Below are positions 6,643 to 15,298 of a stretch of DNA of 39,203 nt, piece after piece. Under the pieces are notes generated by a model. It saw nothing but the letters and a program-made list of their open reading frames with translations. It had not been told where the DNA came from and did not search any database. Position 1 is the first letter of the stretch. Each line of letters opens with the position of its first letter. The DNA is from Streptomyces sp. sk2.1 (GTDB lineage Bacteria > Actinomycetota > Actinomycetes > Streptomycetales > Streptomycetaceae). A program made the position numbers and the translations under genes. The DNA lies in assembly GCF_008120935.1 (NCBI RefSeq), contig NZ_RDBO01000020.1, forward strand, positions 581,361 through 620,563, in the 5' to 3' direction.

Positions 6643-8490
6643 ATGCCTGCCGCATCGTCCAGAACGACCACCGTCTCCGCCGTAGTCACCGCCGCGCTCG
6701 CCGCCGGCCTGCTCACCGGCGCCGCCACCACCTCCGCGTCCGCCTCCACGACCGCCGACGCCCAGGTCCGCATCCACGACATCCAGGGCTCCACCCGGAT
6801 ATCCCCGCTCGCCGGCCAACAGGTCGACGGGGTCGCGGGCATCGTCACGGGTGTGCGCACGTACGGCTCGAAGGGCTTCTGGTTCCAGGACCCGCAGCCC
6901 GACGCCGACCCCGCCACCAGCGAGGGCATCTTCGTCTACACGGGCTCCGCGCCCACGGTCGCGGTCGGTGACGCGGTCACCGTCTCCGGCACCGTCACCG
7001 AGTACGTCCCGGGCGGCCTCGACTCCGGCAACCAGTCGCTCACCCAGATCAGCAAGCCCACCGTCGCCGTGGTCTCCTCCGGCAACGCCCTGCCCGCGCC
7101 GGTGCGGATCACCTCACGTTCGGTCCCCTCCCGGTACACCCCCGAGGGCGACCCGGCGGCGGGCGGCTCCATCAACGCGCTGCCGCTGCGGCCGTCCCGC
7201 TACGCCCTGGACCACTACGAGTCCCTCGAAGGCATGAACGTCGAGGTCGGCACCTCGCGGGTGGTCGGTGCCACCGACACGCACGCCGAGCTGTGGGTGA
7301 CGGTCAAGCCGCACGAGAACGACGCCCGCCGCGGCGGCACGGTCTACGGCTCGTACACCTCGCAGAACACCGGGCGGCTGCAGATCCAGTCGCTGGTGCC
7401 GCTCGCCCAGCAGCCCTTCCCGAAGGCGAACGTGGGCGACGTGCTGTCCGGCACGACCGAGGGCCCGCTCGACTTCACCCAGTACGGCGGCTACACGCTG
7501 ACCGCCCGCACCATGGGCACGGTCGTCGACGGGGAGCTGCGCCGGGAGACCACCCGCAAGCAGCGCGGCGGCGAGCTGGCCGTGGCGACGTACAACGTCG
7601 AGAACCTGGACCCGGGCGACCCGCAGGAGAAGTTCGACGCGCTCGCCGCGGCGGTCGTCGACAACCTCGCCTCGCCCGACATCCTGGCCCTGGAGGAGAT
7701 CCAGGACAACAACGGTTCGAAGAGCGACGGCACGGTCGCCGCCGATCTGACGGTCGAGAAGTTCATCGACGCGATCCGGGCCGCGGGCGGCCCGGCGTAC
7801 GACTGGCGTTCCATCGACCCGCAGGACAAGAAGGACGGCGGCGAGCCCGGCGGCAACATCCGCCAGGTGTTCCTCTTCAACCCGGAGCGGGTCTCCTTCA
7901 CCGACCGCGCCGGCGGCGACGCGACCTCGGCGACCGAGGTCGTGCGCGAGCGGGGCCGCGCGGCCCTCACCCTCTCCCCCGGCCGGATCGACCCGACGAA
8001 CCCTGCGTGGGAGAACAGCCGCAAGCCGCTGGTCGGCGAGTTCGCCTTCCGCGGCCGTCCGGTCTTCGTCGTCGCCAACCACTTCGCCTCCAAGGGCGGC
8101 GACGAGTCCATCTTCTCCCAGCACCAGCCGCCGACCCGTTCCTCGGAGGTCCAGCGGCACGCACAGGCCGAGACGGTCAACACCTTCGTCAAGAAGCTGC
8201 TGAGCACCCAGAAGAACGCGGACGTCCTGGTCGTCGGCGACATCAACGACTTCGAGTTCTCCGGCACCACGAAGGCCCTGACCGCCGGGGACGTGCTGTA
8301 CCCGGCGATCAAGTCCCTGCCGCGCTCGGAGCGTTACTCGTACGTCTACCAGGGCAACAGCCAGGTCCTCGACCAGATCCTGACCAGCCCGTCGATCCGC
8401 GGCTTCCACTACGACAGCGTGCACATCAACGCCGAGTTCGCCGACCAGAACAGCGACCACGACCCGCAGGTGATCCGCTTCCGCCCGTAG
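6643..8490 (+). CDS. Secreted endonuclease/exonuclease/phosphatase-fold nuclease (ExeM/NucH-like)
   Basis: The 615-residue protein begins with a Sec-type signal peptide (hydrophobic 11-27, ASA-type cleavage near 35). An OB-fold domain (about 42-165, VDGVAGIVTGVRTYGSKGFWFQD) is followed by an EEP domain from about 310. Catalytic landmarks are ATYNVENL, LALEEIQDNN, VVANHFASKGG, VVGDINDF and the terminal SDHDPQ motif, all intact. The family includes extracellular DNases such as Shewanella ExeM. No cell-wall anchor is visible, so it should be freely secreted. ATG 6643 has GGAG six nt upstream. TTGACA at 6565-6570 with a weak GAGATT 18 nt later is a candidate promoter. Confidence 0.87.
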   Translation: MPAASSRTTTVSAVVTAALAAGLLTGAATTSASASTTADAQVRIHDIQGSTRISPLAGQQVDGVAGIVTGVRTYGSKGFWFQDPQPDADPATSEGIFVYTGSAPTVAVGDAVTVSGTVTEYVPGGLDSGNQSLTQISKPTVAVVSSGNALPAPVRITSRSVPSRYTPEGDPAAGGSINALPLRPSRYALDHYESLEGMNVEVGTSRVVGATDTHAELWVTVKPHENDARRGGTVYGSYTSQNTGRLQIQSLVPLAQQPFPKANVGDVLSGTTEGPLDFTQYGGYTLTARTMGTVVDGELRRETTRKQRGGELAVATYNVENLDPGDPQEKFDALAAAVVDNLASPDILALEEIQDNNGSKSDGTVAADLTVEKFIDAIRAAGGPAYDWRSIDPQDKKDGGEPGGNIRQVFLFNPERVSFTDRAGGDATSATEVVRERGRAALTLSPGRIDPTNPAWENSRKPLVGEFAFRGRPVFVVANHFASKGGDESIFSQHQPPTRSSEVQRHAQAETVNTFVKKLLSTQKNADVLVVGDINDFEFSGTTKALTAGDVLYPAIKSLPRSERYSYVYQGNSQVLDQILTSPSIRGFHYDSVHINAEFADQNSDHDPQVIRFRP

Positions 8491-8570
8491 GGCCTCTCGT
8501 TCGGATCATGCCGGGCTCGCGTGCCCCGCTCCCTATCCGGCCTGGTCCAAACGGAAAACCCTGGGCCGTA

Positions 8571-8601
8571 CGGTCCGCACGGACCCGTTCCGTGCGGACC
8601 G
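8571..8601. terminator. Bidirectional hairpin terminator
   Basis: A perfect 13-bp inverted repeat (8571-8583 with 8589-8601) with loop CCCGT lies between the convergent nuclease gene and the ABM-domain gene. Confidence 0.75.
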
Positions 8602-8609
8602 CCGCACCG

Positions 8610-9320
8610 CTACGCGCCCGTCGCCGGCCGCATGCCGAGCACGGGCGCGTAGCGGTTCACGCCGCCGCCGGTCATCCCCGGGTACGACTGCACCCGTTCC
8701 CACTGCGGTGTGCTCGATCCGACCCCGTCGCCGGGCGTGGCCAGCGCGGCCACGTGGGCCTCGGCGCTCTCCCATTCGGCGTAGTTCAGCACCCGCGTCC
8801 CGTCGGTGCTCACGTGGAAGTGCGCGGAGATGCCGCCGGGGGCGGGCGCCGGATCGGTGCCGAGCGCCTCGAACACGCTGTCCACCCAGTCCCGCTGCCG
8901 GGCCGGGTCCGCCCCGTCGAACTCGACGTCGACGATCACCACGCAGCCCGGTTCCCGTCCGTCGTCCTCCCTCGTGCCGGACCGGTACAGCTCGTAGGTG
9001 TGCAGCCCGAGCCGCCTGATGCCGGGCACGGCGGCGTCGATCTCCGCGTTGCGCTCGTCCCTGCCGTGCCGGAAGAACTCCTGGTACGCCTGTTCGTCGC
9101 TCCACTGGCTGTAGTGGAACAGGGTCTTCCCGTCCTCACCCGCGTGGACGGTGTACGAGAGCAGCCCCGGGTGCGGCCAGTCCCGGCCGGCCCACGCCCG
9201 CCGGACGGCCTCGACCGTCGCGTCCAGGCGCTCGGGGGTGCCGACGTCCCAGGTGCTCGCCTTGACGAGCCCGACGTCGTTGCGGGCAAGATCGGGGCGG
9301 GATTCGAACTGCACACTCAT
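8610..9320 (-). CDS. Antibiotic biosynthesis monooxygenase (ABM)-domain protein, two repeats
   Basis: The 236-residue protein contains two ABM-like ferredoxin folds. The first ends with YTVHAGEDGKTLFHYSQWSDEQAYQEF, the second with FHVSTDGTRVLNYAEWESAEAHVAAL. The pattern of a strand, NY/HY and xxW with S(D/A)EA is typical of the family. ABM proteins include quinone-forming monooxygenases and haem-degrading enzymes, but many are uncharacterised. The substrate cannot be inferred here. ATG 9320 has GGAGG seven nt upstream. It is transcribed away from the FemX-like gene, with 136 bp between the starts. Confidence 0.8.
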   Translation of the reverse strand: MSVQFESRPDLARNDVGLVKASTWDVGTPERLDATVEAVRRAWAGRDWPHPGLLSYTVHAGEDGKTLFHYSQWSDEQAYQEFFRHGRDERNAEIDAAVPGIRRLGLHTYELYRSGTREDDGREPGCVVIVDVEFDGADPARQRDWVDSVFEALGTDPAPAPGGISAHFHVSTDGTRVLNYAEWESAEAHVAALATPGDGVGSSTPQWERVQSYPGMTGGGVNRYAPVLGMRPATGA

Positions 9321-9456
9321 GACGGGTCCTCCCTGACCGGCGCACCGGGGCGGCGCGCCGTTGCCGTCCACCCTGATACGTCAAGTCCGCTTGAGGTCAA
9401 CAGCACGCCCCGCTGCCCGGTCGGGCCCATCGACCGCACGACGAACGGAGTACCGC

Positions 9457-10590
9457 ATGGCGCCGCACCTCAGGACGATCGACCGCGAGGAGCATCTGGC
9501 GTTCGTCGCGAGCCGCCCGGCCGTGAGCCACATGCAGGTCCCGTCATGGGGCGACGTGAAGCCCGACTGGCGCACGGAGAGCATCGGCTGGTTCGAGCGG
9601 GACGGCTCGGGCCGGGAGCGGATCGTCGGGGCGGGGCTCGTCCTGTACCGGCCGATCCCCAGGGTGAAGCGCTACCTGGCGTATCTGCCGGAGGGGCCCG
9701 TCATCGACTGGCACGACGGCGGCCCGGACCGGTGGCTGGAGCCGATGCTGGCGCACCTGAAGGCGCGGGGCGCGTTCACGGTGCGGATGGGGCCGCCGGT
9801 GGTCGCCCGGCGCTGGGACGCCCGGACGGTGAAGGACGCCATCGCCGATCCGGCCGCCGGGCGGCTGCGCGAGGTGCGGCCGGACACGGTGGAGCCGGGG
9901 GCCGCCGAGCTGGTGGACCGGCTGCGCGCGCTGGGCTGGCGGCAGGGCGAGGAGGAGAGCGAGGACGGTTTCAGCGCGGGGCAGCCCCGGTACGTCTTCC
10001 AGGTGCCGTTCGCCGGGCGGTCGCTGGAGGACGTCCGCAGCGGCCTGAACCAGCAGTGGCGGCGCAACGTCAAGAAGGCGGAGAAGGCGGGCGTCAAGGT
10101 CGTCGAGGGCGGCTACGAGGACCTCCCGGCCTTCTACGAGCTGTACCGCGAGACGGCCGGTCGCGACCGCTTCATCCCCCGTCCGCTCGACTACTTCCAG
10201 CGCATGTGGACCGCGCTGCGGGCCGAGGACCCCGACCGGATGCGGCTGTACCTCGCCCAGCACGACGGCGAGACGCTCTCCGCCGCGACGATGCTGACCG
10301 TGGGGAACCACGTCTGGTACTCCTACGGCGCCTCGACCGGCCGCAAGCGCGAGGTGCAGCCCAGCAACGCGATCCAGTGGCGCATGATGAGCGACGCGCA
10401 CGAGCGGGGCGCGGCCGTCTACGACCTGCGCGGCATCACCGACACCCTGGACGAGGGCAACCACCTGCTGGGTCTGCTGCGCTTCAAGGTCGGCACCGGC
10501 GGCCGGGCCGCCGAGTACATCGGCGAGTGGGACTTCCCGGTCAACAAGGTGCTCCACAAGGCGTTCTCGCTGTACATGGCGCGCCGCTGA
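9457..10590 (+). CDS. FemAB-family peptidyltransferase (FemX-like)
   Basis: The 377-residue protein has the two-part GNAT fold of FemABX enzymes: VSHMQVPSWGDVK and WRTESIGWFE in the first half; NQQWRRNVKKAEKAGVKV, the hallmark segment, near 196-213; and the terminal DLRGITDTLDEGNHLLGLLRFKVGTGG with KVGTGG/YIGEWD. Family members add amino acids from aminoacyl-tRNA to lipid II, building the interpeptide bridge. Streptomyces uses a single glycine on LL-DAP, so a glycyl-transferring FemX role is plausible; the genome probably has more than one paralogue. ATG 9457 has ACGGAG six nt upstream. A hairpin after the stop separates it from the next gene. Confidence 0.85.
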   Translation: MAPHLRTIDREEHLAFVASRPAVSHMQVPSWGDVKPDWRTESIGWFERDGSGRERIVGAGLVLYRPIPRVKRYLAYLPEGPVIDWHDGGPDRWLEPMLAHLKARGAFTVRMGPPVVARRWDARTVKDAIADPAAGRLREVRPDTVEPGAAELVDRLRALGWRQGEEESEDGFSAGQPRYVFQVPFAGRSLEDVRSGLNQQWRRNVKKAEKAGVKVVEGGYEDLPAFYELYRETAGRDRFIPRPLDYFQRMWTALRAEDPDRMRLYLAQHDGETLSAATMLTVGNHVWYSYGASTGRKREVQPSNAIQWRMMSDAHERGAAVYDLRGITDTLDEGNHLLGLLRFKVGTGGRAAEYIGEWDFPVNKVLHKAFSLYMARR

Positions 10591-10622
10591 CCTCCGCGCC
10601 CGCCCCGGCGGGCGGACGGCCG

Positions 10623-10648
10623 GGCACGGGCGCGCCGGCGCCCGTGCC
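10623..10648 (+). terminator. Hairpin after the FemX-like gene
   Basis: A perfect 11-bp stem (10623-10633 with 10638-10648) with loop GCCG lies 32 nt after the stop codon. It ends only 12 nt before the next start codon. Confidence 0.6.
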
Positions 10649-10660
10649 AGACTCCGGGGC

Positions 10661-11104
10661 ATGATCCTGCGCATCGCCACCCGTGCCGACCTGCCCGCCG
10701 TCCTCGCCCTCCTCGCGGACGAGGAGCGGGTCGTCGACCCGGCGTCGGTCGTGGTCGACCAGGCGTACGAGAGCGCCTTCGCGGCCATCGCGGACGACCC
10801 GCGCAACGAGATGCTGGTGCTGGTGGACGGCGACGCGGTGCTGGGCTGCGCGCAGGCGACGTACATACCGGGGCTCGGCCGGAGCGGCCGGGAGCGGGCG
10901 CTGGTCGAGGCGGTGCGGATCAGGGCCGACCGGCGGGGCGGCGGGCTGGGGCGGGAGCTGATGCGGCAGGTCGTGGAGCGGGCCCGGCGGCGGGGGTGCG
11001 GGCTGGTGCAGCTGACCAGTGGCAAGCGGCGCGCGGACGCGCACCGGTTCTACGAGTCGCTGGGCTTCGCCCGCAGCCACGAGGGCTTCAAGCTCGCCCT
11101 CTGA
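10661..11104 (+). CDS. GNAT-family N-acetyltransferase, 147 aa
   Basis: A full-length GNAT domain: MILRIATRADLPAVLALL opening, the acetyl-CoA-binding region VEAVRIRADRRGGGLGRELMRQVVERA (R/Q-x-x-G-x-G/A form) near residues 85-110, and the closing KRRADAHRFYESLGF, where Tyr is the usual general acid. The substrate is not predictable. CAGACT, a -10-like box, ends 7 nt before the ATG and there is no spaced Shine-Dalgarno, so the mRNA may be leaderless. It converges on the lipoprotein gene with a 5-bp gap and no clear terminator. Confidence 0.88.
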   Translation: MILRIATRADLPAVLALLADEERVVDPASVVVDQAYESAFAAIADDPRNEMLVLVDGDAVLGCAQATYIPGLGRSGRERALVEAVRIRADRRGGGLGRELMRQVVERARRRGCGLVQLTSGKRRADAHRFYESLGFARSHEGFKLAL

Positions 11105-11109
11105 GGCCG

Positions 11110-11799
11110 CTACGCGGGGTCGGTCCGCCAGGCGGTCATGTTGAGCTCGTCGAGCAGCCGCACGTCGCTTCCTTCGAGCGGGAAGGTACGCGCCTCCAGG
11201 CCGGGCGCCGGCGCGATCTCCAGGGCGTCGCCCTCGATGAGGTCGCCGCCGGTCGGGGTGGACACCCAGGCCAGCAGGGAGCGCACGGTCTGCCCCGGCT
11301 TCAGCACGACCTCCTTCGGTCCGCGGTCGGTGCCCATGTAGGAGGAGCCGGGGTTCACCGGGACGGGCAGCGGGTCGCCGGCCTCGTCCAGGGCCCGGAC
11401 GGACGGGTAGCCGTGGACCCGGTACGGCTCGCCCCCGCAGTTGGTGAGGGTGAGCCCGACGGCCCGGTGGCCGAGCGCCGCCTCCACCTCCCCCATGTCC
11501 ACGACGACGCCGGAGGACGGGCAGCCGGCCCGGGGCGTGGTCTCCGTGGGGGTGGGCCTCTGCGTGGCCGGCCGGGCGGGAAGGGTGACGCTCGGGAACG
11601 GGGTGGGCAGCTTGTCGGCGTGCACGGCCCACGAGCCGCTGGGGGTCGGTTCCGGCTCGCCCTCGCCCGCGGGCACGAGGAACCCGGCGCAGCCGGAGAG
11701 CGTCAGGCCCAGGACCCCGGTCAGGAGCGCGACCGCCGCCGGCCCGCGTCCGGCCGTTCCCGCCCCGGTGTCCGCCCCTGCCGGTCCTCGCACGCCCAC
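11110..11799 (-). CDS. DUF4232-like lipoprotein, 229 aa
   Basis: The N-terminus has a hydrophobic segment ending in a lipobox, LSGC (Cys about 37), so it should be processed by signal peptidase II and anchored to the outer face of the membrane. A proline/threonine-rich linker (about 40-90) leads to a beta-sandwich-like domain with LTLTNCGGEPYRVHGYPSV and the WVSTP strand, which is the DUF4232 pattern. The two cysteines in the domain (about 93 and 121) could form a disulphide. Function is unknown. The GTG start is supported by GGGG three to five nt upstream. Confidence 0.75.
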   Translation of the reverse strand: MGVRGPAGADTGAGTAGRGPAAVALLTGVLGLTLSGCAGFLVPAGEGEPEPTPSGSWAVHADKLPTPFPSVTLPARPATQRPTPTETTPRAGCPSSGVVVDMGEVEAALGHRAVGLTLTNCGGEPYRVHGYPSVRALDEAGDPLPVPVNPGSSYMGTDRGPKEVVLKPGQTVRSLLAWVSTPTGGDLIEGDALEIAPAPGLEARTFPLEGSDVRLLDELNMTAWRTDPA

Positions 11800-11946
11800 G
11801 CACCCCGCCCCATGTCGACCTGCCGCATAGGCGTTCGATCATGCCAGAGACCGCGGCCGCCGCCCACGACTGTTCAGTTCCGCTTTCCCCCCGACCCCAG
11901 CAAAGCTAAGTGGACCTTTACGCTCCGGTCGGCTGAGACTGGGGGA

Positions 11947-12837
11947 ATGACAGCAACCGCGGCCCCCTTCGGCCGAGCGCTCTGCGCCATGATCACGCCC
12001 TTCACCGCCGACGGCGAGCTGGACCCGGACGCCGCCGGGAAGCACGCCGCCGGCCTGGTCGCCGACGGCTGCGACGGTCTGGTGCTCAGCGGCACCACCG
12101 GCGAGTCCCCGACCACCACCGACGCCGAGAAGTCCGCGCTGCTGAGGGCGGTGCGGGCGGCGGTGGGCGACGGGGTGCCGATCGTCGCCGGGGTCGGCTC
12201 CCCGGACACTCGGCACACCATCGACCTCGCCCGGCAGGCCGAACGGGCGGGCGCGGACGGCCTGCTGGTGGTGACCCCGTACTACAGCAGGCCCCCGCAG
12301 GCCGCCGTCGAGGCGCACTTCCGGCGCGTCGCCGACGCGACCGGCCTCCCGCTGATGCTGTACGACATCCCCGGCCGCACCGGCACCCGCGTCGAGCCGG
12401 AGACCCTGATGCGGCTCGCGGAGCACCCCCGCGTCGTGGCGGTGAAGGACTGCGCCTACGACCTGCTCGGTTCCACGAAGGTGATCGGCGCAACCTCGCT
12501 GGCGTACTACTCGGGCTGCGAGGAACTGAATCTGCCGTTGTACGCGGTGGGCGCGGCGGGCTACGTCAGCACGGTCGCCAATGTGGCGCCCCGTCAGCTG
12601 CGGGCGGTCCTGGACGCCTTCGACGCCGGGGACACCGCCCGGGCCGCCCGGCTCAACCTGCTGAACGCCCCGCTCGTCGAGGCCATGATGGCGTCCGGGC
12701 TGCCGGGCACGGTCACGGCCAAGGCGCTGCTCGACGCCGGGCCGGTCCGCGAACCGCTGCAGCCCGCCGGGCGCGGGGCGGCCGACGGGCTGCGCGAGGT
12801 CCACGAGGAACTGCTCCGCGCCACCCGGGGGGCGTGA
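11947..12837 (+). CDS. dapA: 4-hydroxy-tetrahydrodipicolinate synthase
   Basis: The 296-residue TIM barrel condenses pyruvate with aspartate semialdehyde, the first committed step to diaminopimelate and lysine. Visible catalytic features are LSGTTGESPT (48-55), Tyr139 in LYDIPGRTG, and the Schiff-base Lys167 in VVAVKDC. The length is that of the family. GGGGGA lies directly before the ATG, too close for a normal ribosome site. GAGACT six nt upstream could be a -10 of a leaderless message. It converges on dapD, another enzyme of the same pathway, with 34 bp between. Streptomyces carry several dapA-like genes, so a related aldolase role cannot be excluded. Confidence 0.88.
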   Translation: MTATAAPFGRALCAMITPFTADGELDPDAAGKHAAGLVADGCDGLVLSGTTGESPTTTDAEKSALLRAVRAAVGDGVPIVAGVGSPDTRHTIDLARQAERAGADGLLVVTPYYSRPPQAAVEAHFRRVADATGLPLMLYDIPGRTGTRVEPETLMRLAEHPRVVAVKDCAYDLLGSTKVIGATSLAYYSGCEELNLPLYAVGAAGYVSTVANVAPRQLRAVLDAFDAGDTARAARLNLLNAPLVEAMMASGLPGTVTAKALLDAGPVREPLQPAGRGAADGLREVHEELLRATRGA

Positions 12838-12871
12838 CCGGGCGGCGGGGCGTGTTGTCCGTGGCGCTCGG

Positions 12872-13861
12872 TCAGTTGTGGCTGTGCAGGACGTCGTTGA
12901 GGCCGCCCCAGACCGCGTTGTTCGGGCGGGCCTCGACGGCGCCGCTGACCGAGTTGCGGCGGAAGAGGATGTTCGAGGCGCCGGAGAGCTCCCGGGCCTT
13001 GACGATCTGGCCGTCCGGCAGCGTGACGCGGGTGCCGGCCGTGACGTACAGCCCGGCCTCGACGACGCACTCGTCGCCGAGCGCGATGCCGACCCCGGCC
13101 TCGGCGCCGATCAGGCAGCGCTCGCCGATGACGATGCGCTCCTTGCCGCCGCCGGAGAGGGTGCCCATGGTGGAGGCGCCGCCGCCGATGTCGGAGCCGT
13201 CGCCGACGACGACACCCGCGGAGATCCGGCCCTCGACCATGGAGGTGCCGAGGGTGCCCGCGTTGAAGTTGACGAAGCCCTCGTGCATGACGGTCGTGCC
13301 GGCGGAGAGGTGCGCGCCGAGCCTGACCCGGTCGGCGTCGGCGATCCGGACGCCCTTCGGGGCGACGTAGTCCGTCATCCGGGGGAACTTGTCGACCGAG
13401 GTGACCTGGAGGTGCAGGCCGTCGGCGCGGGCGTTCAGCCGGACCCTCTCCAGGTCGTCCACGGCGACCGGGCCGAGCGAGGTCCAGGCGACGTTGGAGA
13501 GCAGGCCGAAGAGGCCGTCCAGGTTCTGGCCGTGCGGCCGGACGAGGCGGTGCGAGAGCAGGTGCAGGCGCAGGTACGCGTCGTGCGCGTCGAGCGGCTT
13601 GTCGTCGAGCGAGGCGATGACCGTACGGACGGCGACGACCTCGACACCGCGGCGGGCGTCCACGCCGACGGCCTTGGCCGCGCCCTCGCCGAGGAGGTTG
13701 ACGGCCTGGTCGGGGGTGAGCCGTTCGGTTCCGGCCGGGCCGGGCTCCGCGGTGAGTTCGGGGGCGGGGAACCAGGTGTCGAGAACGGAACCGTCGCCGG
13801 CGATGGTGGCGAGGCCGGCGGCGACGGCGCCGGTGGTGCGAGCAGGAGTCGTGTCGGTCAT
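12872..13861 (-). CDS. dapD: Tetrahydrodipicolinate N-succinyltransferase
   Basis: The 329-residue protein transfers succinyl from succinyl-CoA to tetrahydrodipicolinate, the second DAP-pathway step after DapA. The N-terminal helical domain is followed by a left-handed beta-helix of hexapeptide repeats (about 185-290), with [23 protein letters not shown] and [17 protein letters not shown]; the latter is the actinobacterial DapD signature. The gene start is the ATG at 13861. A TAGGTT box ends exactly 7 nt upstream, so the transcript should begin at the A of the start codon. The product supplies LL-DAP for the Streptomyces cell wall. Confidence 0.93.
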   Translation of the reverse strand: MTDTTPARTTGAVAAGLATIAGDGSVLDTWFPAPELTAEPGPAGTERLTPDQAVNLLGEGAAKAVGVDARRGVEVVAVRTVIASLDDKPLDAHDAYLRLHLLSHRLVRPHGQNLDGLFGLLSNVAWTSLGPVAVDDLERVRLNARADGLHLQVTSVDKFPRMTDYVAPKGVRIADADRVRLGAHLSAGTTVMHEGFVNFNAGTLGTSMVEGRISAGVVVGDGSDIGGGASTMGTLSGGGKERIVIGERCLIGAEAGVGIALGDECVVEAGLYVTAGTRVTLPDGQIVKARELSGASNILFRRNSVSGAVEARPNNAVWGGLNDVLHSHN

Positions 13862-13868
13862 GACACGA

Positions 13869-13899
13869 AACCTAACCGCCGAGGCACCACCGGGGCCAA
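13869..13899 (-). promoter_or_regulatory. Promoter of dapD, leaderless type
   Basis: -35 TTGGCC (13894-13899), a 19-nt spacer and -10 TAGGTT (13869-13874). The predicted transcription start is 13861, the first base of the ATG. No Shine-Dalgarno is present. Confidence 0.55.
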
Positions 13900-13950
13900 C
13901 CGGTCCCACCGGATGGTCGCGGACCGGCCCCGAAGGGCCGACCTGCCAGG

Positions 13951-15198
13951 TCAGCCGGACCGCGTCCGCCGTTCGGGCACCGGCGCGGCGGGCCCCTCGC
14001 ACACCGGCACGGACGGCGTGCCGGCCCCCCGCAGCCGCCGCGCCGCCAGTACCGCCGCCCCCGCGGCGCAGGCCAGCACCGCGCAGACGGGCCAGAGCAG
14101 TCCGGGCGCGTGGGCGTAGAGCGCGCCGCCGAGCGGCGGCGCCAGCACCTGGCCGCTGATGGAGGCGCCCGCGTACAGGCTCTGGAAGCGCCCCTGCGCG
14201 TGGGCGGGGGCCTGATCGGCGACGTAGGCCGTGGCGGTGGTCTTGTAGAGGATCTCGCCCGCCGTCAGCGAGGCCATCATCGTGACGGCGAACAGCGCGC
14301 CGGCGCCCGGGATCAGCACGGCGTAGCCCAGCCCCACCAGCAGCAGCCCGGTGCCCACGATGCCCAGCGGCGCCCGTCGGCGCAGCGCGTGCGCCGCGGG
14401 CAGTTCCAGCAGCAGGATGAGGCCCCCGTTGATGGAGAGCAGCCAGCCGTAGAACTGGGCGCCGTGGCCGTGCTCGGCGAGGAAGACGGGCAGGGTCGAG
14501 TACTGCTGCCGGTAGACGAGGTCGACGCAGAGGATCGCGGCGAGCAGGACCGGCACCGCGGGCCTGGCCCGCAGCTCCCGCAGGAGGCCGGGCGCGCCGG
14601 GATCGCGGGCCGGGCGGCTGTGCGCCGTGCCGTGCGCCGGGAGCACCGCCGCCGCGTACCCGGCGAAGAGCAGCGTCCCGAGGCCGTCGGCGACGAACAG
14701 CCAGTCGTACGAGAAGCGGGCGGCGATCAGCGCGCCGAGCGGCGGGCCGACGGCGAACGCGGCGTTGCTCCCGGCGCGCACGAGGGCGAAGCTCTGGCGC
14801 CGGCTCCCCTCGGGGACGGAGACCGCGACGAGCGCGGCGTTGGCGGCGCGGACGACTCCGGCCGCGTACTGCGCGAGCGGCAGCGCCCCGTACATCGCCG
14901 CGACCGGCAGGACGGGCAGGACGGCGAGCGCGGCCCCGCTCACCAGCGCGCCGGTCAGGAGCATCCGGCGGTGGCCGTACCGGTCGCCGAACCAGCCGCC
15001 GGTGAAGTTCCCCGCGACCAGGCCGATGCCGCCGATGCCCGCGATCACCCCGGCCTGCGGGACGCCCAGTCCGCGCGGGCCGGTCAGATAGACGAAGAGG
15101 TAGACGAAGGTGAAGCTGACGACTCCGTTGAGGAAGGAACCGAGGGCGAGCAGCCGTACCGTGCGCGGCACGTCCCGCACGAACCCGAAGGCCTTCAT
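13951..15198 (-). CDS. MFS transporter (drug exporter-like)
   Basis: The 415-residue protein has about twelve hydrophobic segments. Its loop 2-3 motif [15 protein letters not shown] is the major-facilitator motif A. An acidic residue is retained in [13 protein letters not shown] in the second half. A proline-rich tail ends the protein. The substrate is unknown; drug or small-molecule efflux is the usual role. ATG 15198 is preferred over the GTG at 15207 because GAGGGG lies eight nt upstream of the ATG. It diverges from the HxlR-peroxiredoxin fusion, 100 bp between starts, so that regulator probably controls it. Confidence 0.85.
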   Translation of the reverse strand: MKAFGFVRDVPRTVRLLALGSFLNGVVSFTFVYLFVYLTGPRGLGVPQAGVIAGIGGIGLVAGNFTGGWFGDRYGHRRMLLTGALVSGAALAVLPVLPVAAMYGALPLAQYAAGVVRAANAALVAVSVPEGSRRQSFALVRAGSNAAFAVGPPLGALIAARFSYDWLFVADGLGTLLFAGYAAAVLPAHGTAHSRPARDPGAPGLLRELRARPAVPVLLAAILCVDLVYRQQYSTLPVFLAEHGHGAQFYGWLLSINGGLILLLELPAAHALRRRAPLGIVGTGLLLVGLGYAVLIPGAGALFAVTMMASLTAGEILYKTTATAYVADQAPAHAQGRFQSLYAGASISGQVLAPPLGGALYAHAPGLLWPVCAVLACAAGAAVLAARRLRGAGTPSVPVCEGPAAPVPERRTRSG

Positions 15199-15231
15199 CC
15201 ACGACACCCCTCAGTGAGTTTCTTTTGGGAA

Positions 15232-15273
15232 CTTACTATGGCAGCGTGTTTTCCTGCGGGTCAATCCAGTAAG
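15232..15273. promoter_or_regulatory. MFS promoter with flanking inverted half-sites
   Basis: On the minus strand TTGACC (15259-15264), an 18-nt spacer and CATAGT (15235-15240) form a good promoter for the MFS gene. The inverted hexamers CTTACT (15232-15237) and AGTAAG (15268-15273) bracket it. One overlaps the -10 and the other lies just upstream of the -35. This is a candidate operator for the divergent HxlR regulator. Confidence 0.5.
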
Positions 15274-15298
15274 AGGTGGAACGGGAGACGGAGGAGCC

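Noticed and set aside
12901..15202. dapD fused to upstream sequence across the MFS gene
   Set aside because: The frame is open but meaningless between the genes. dapD has its own promoter and start at 13861.
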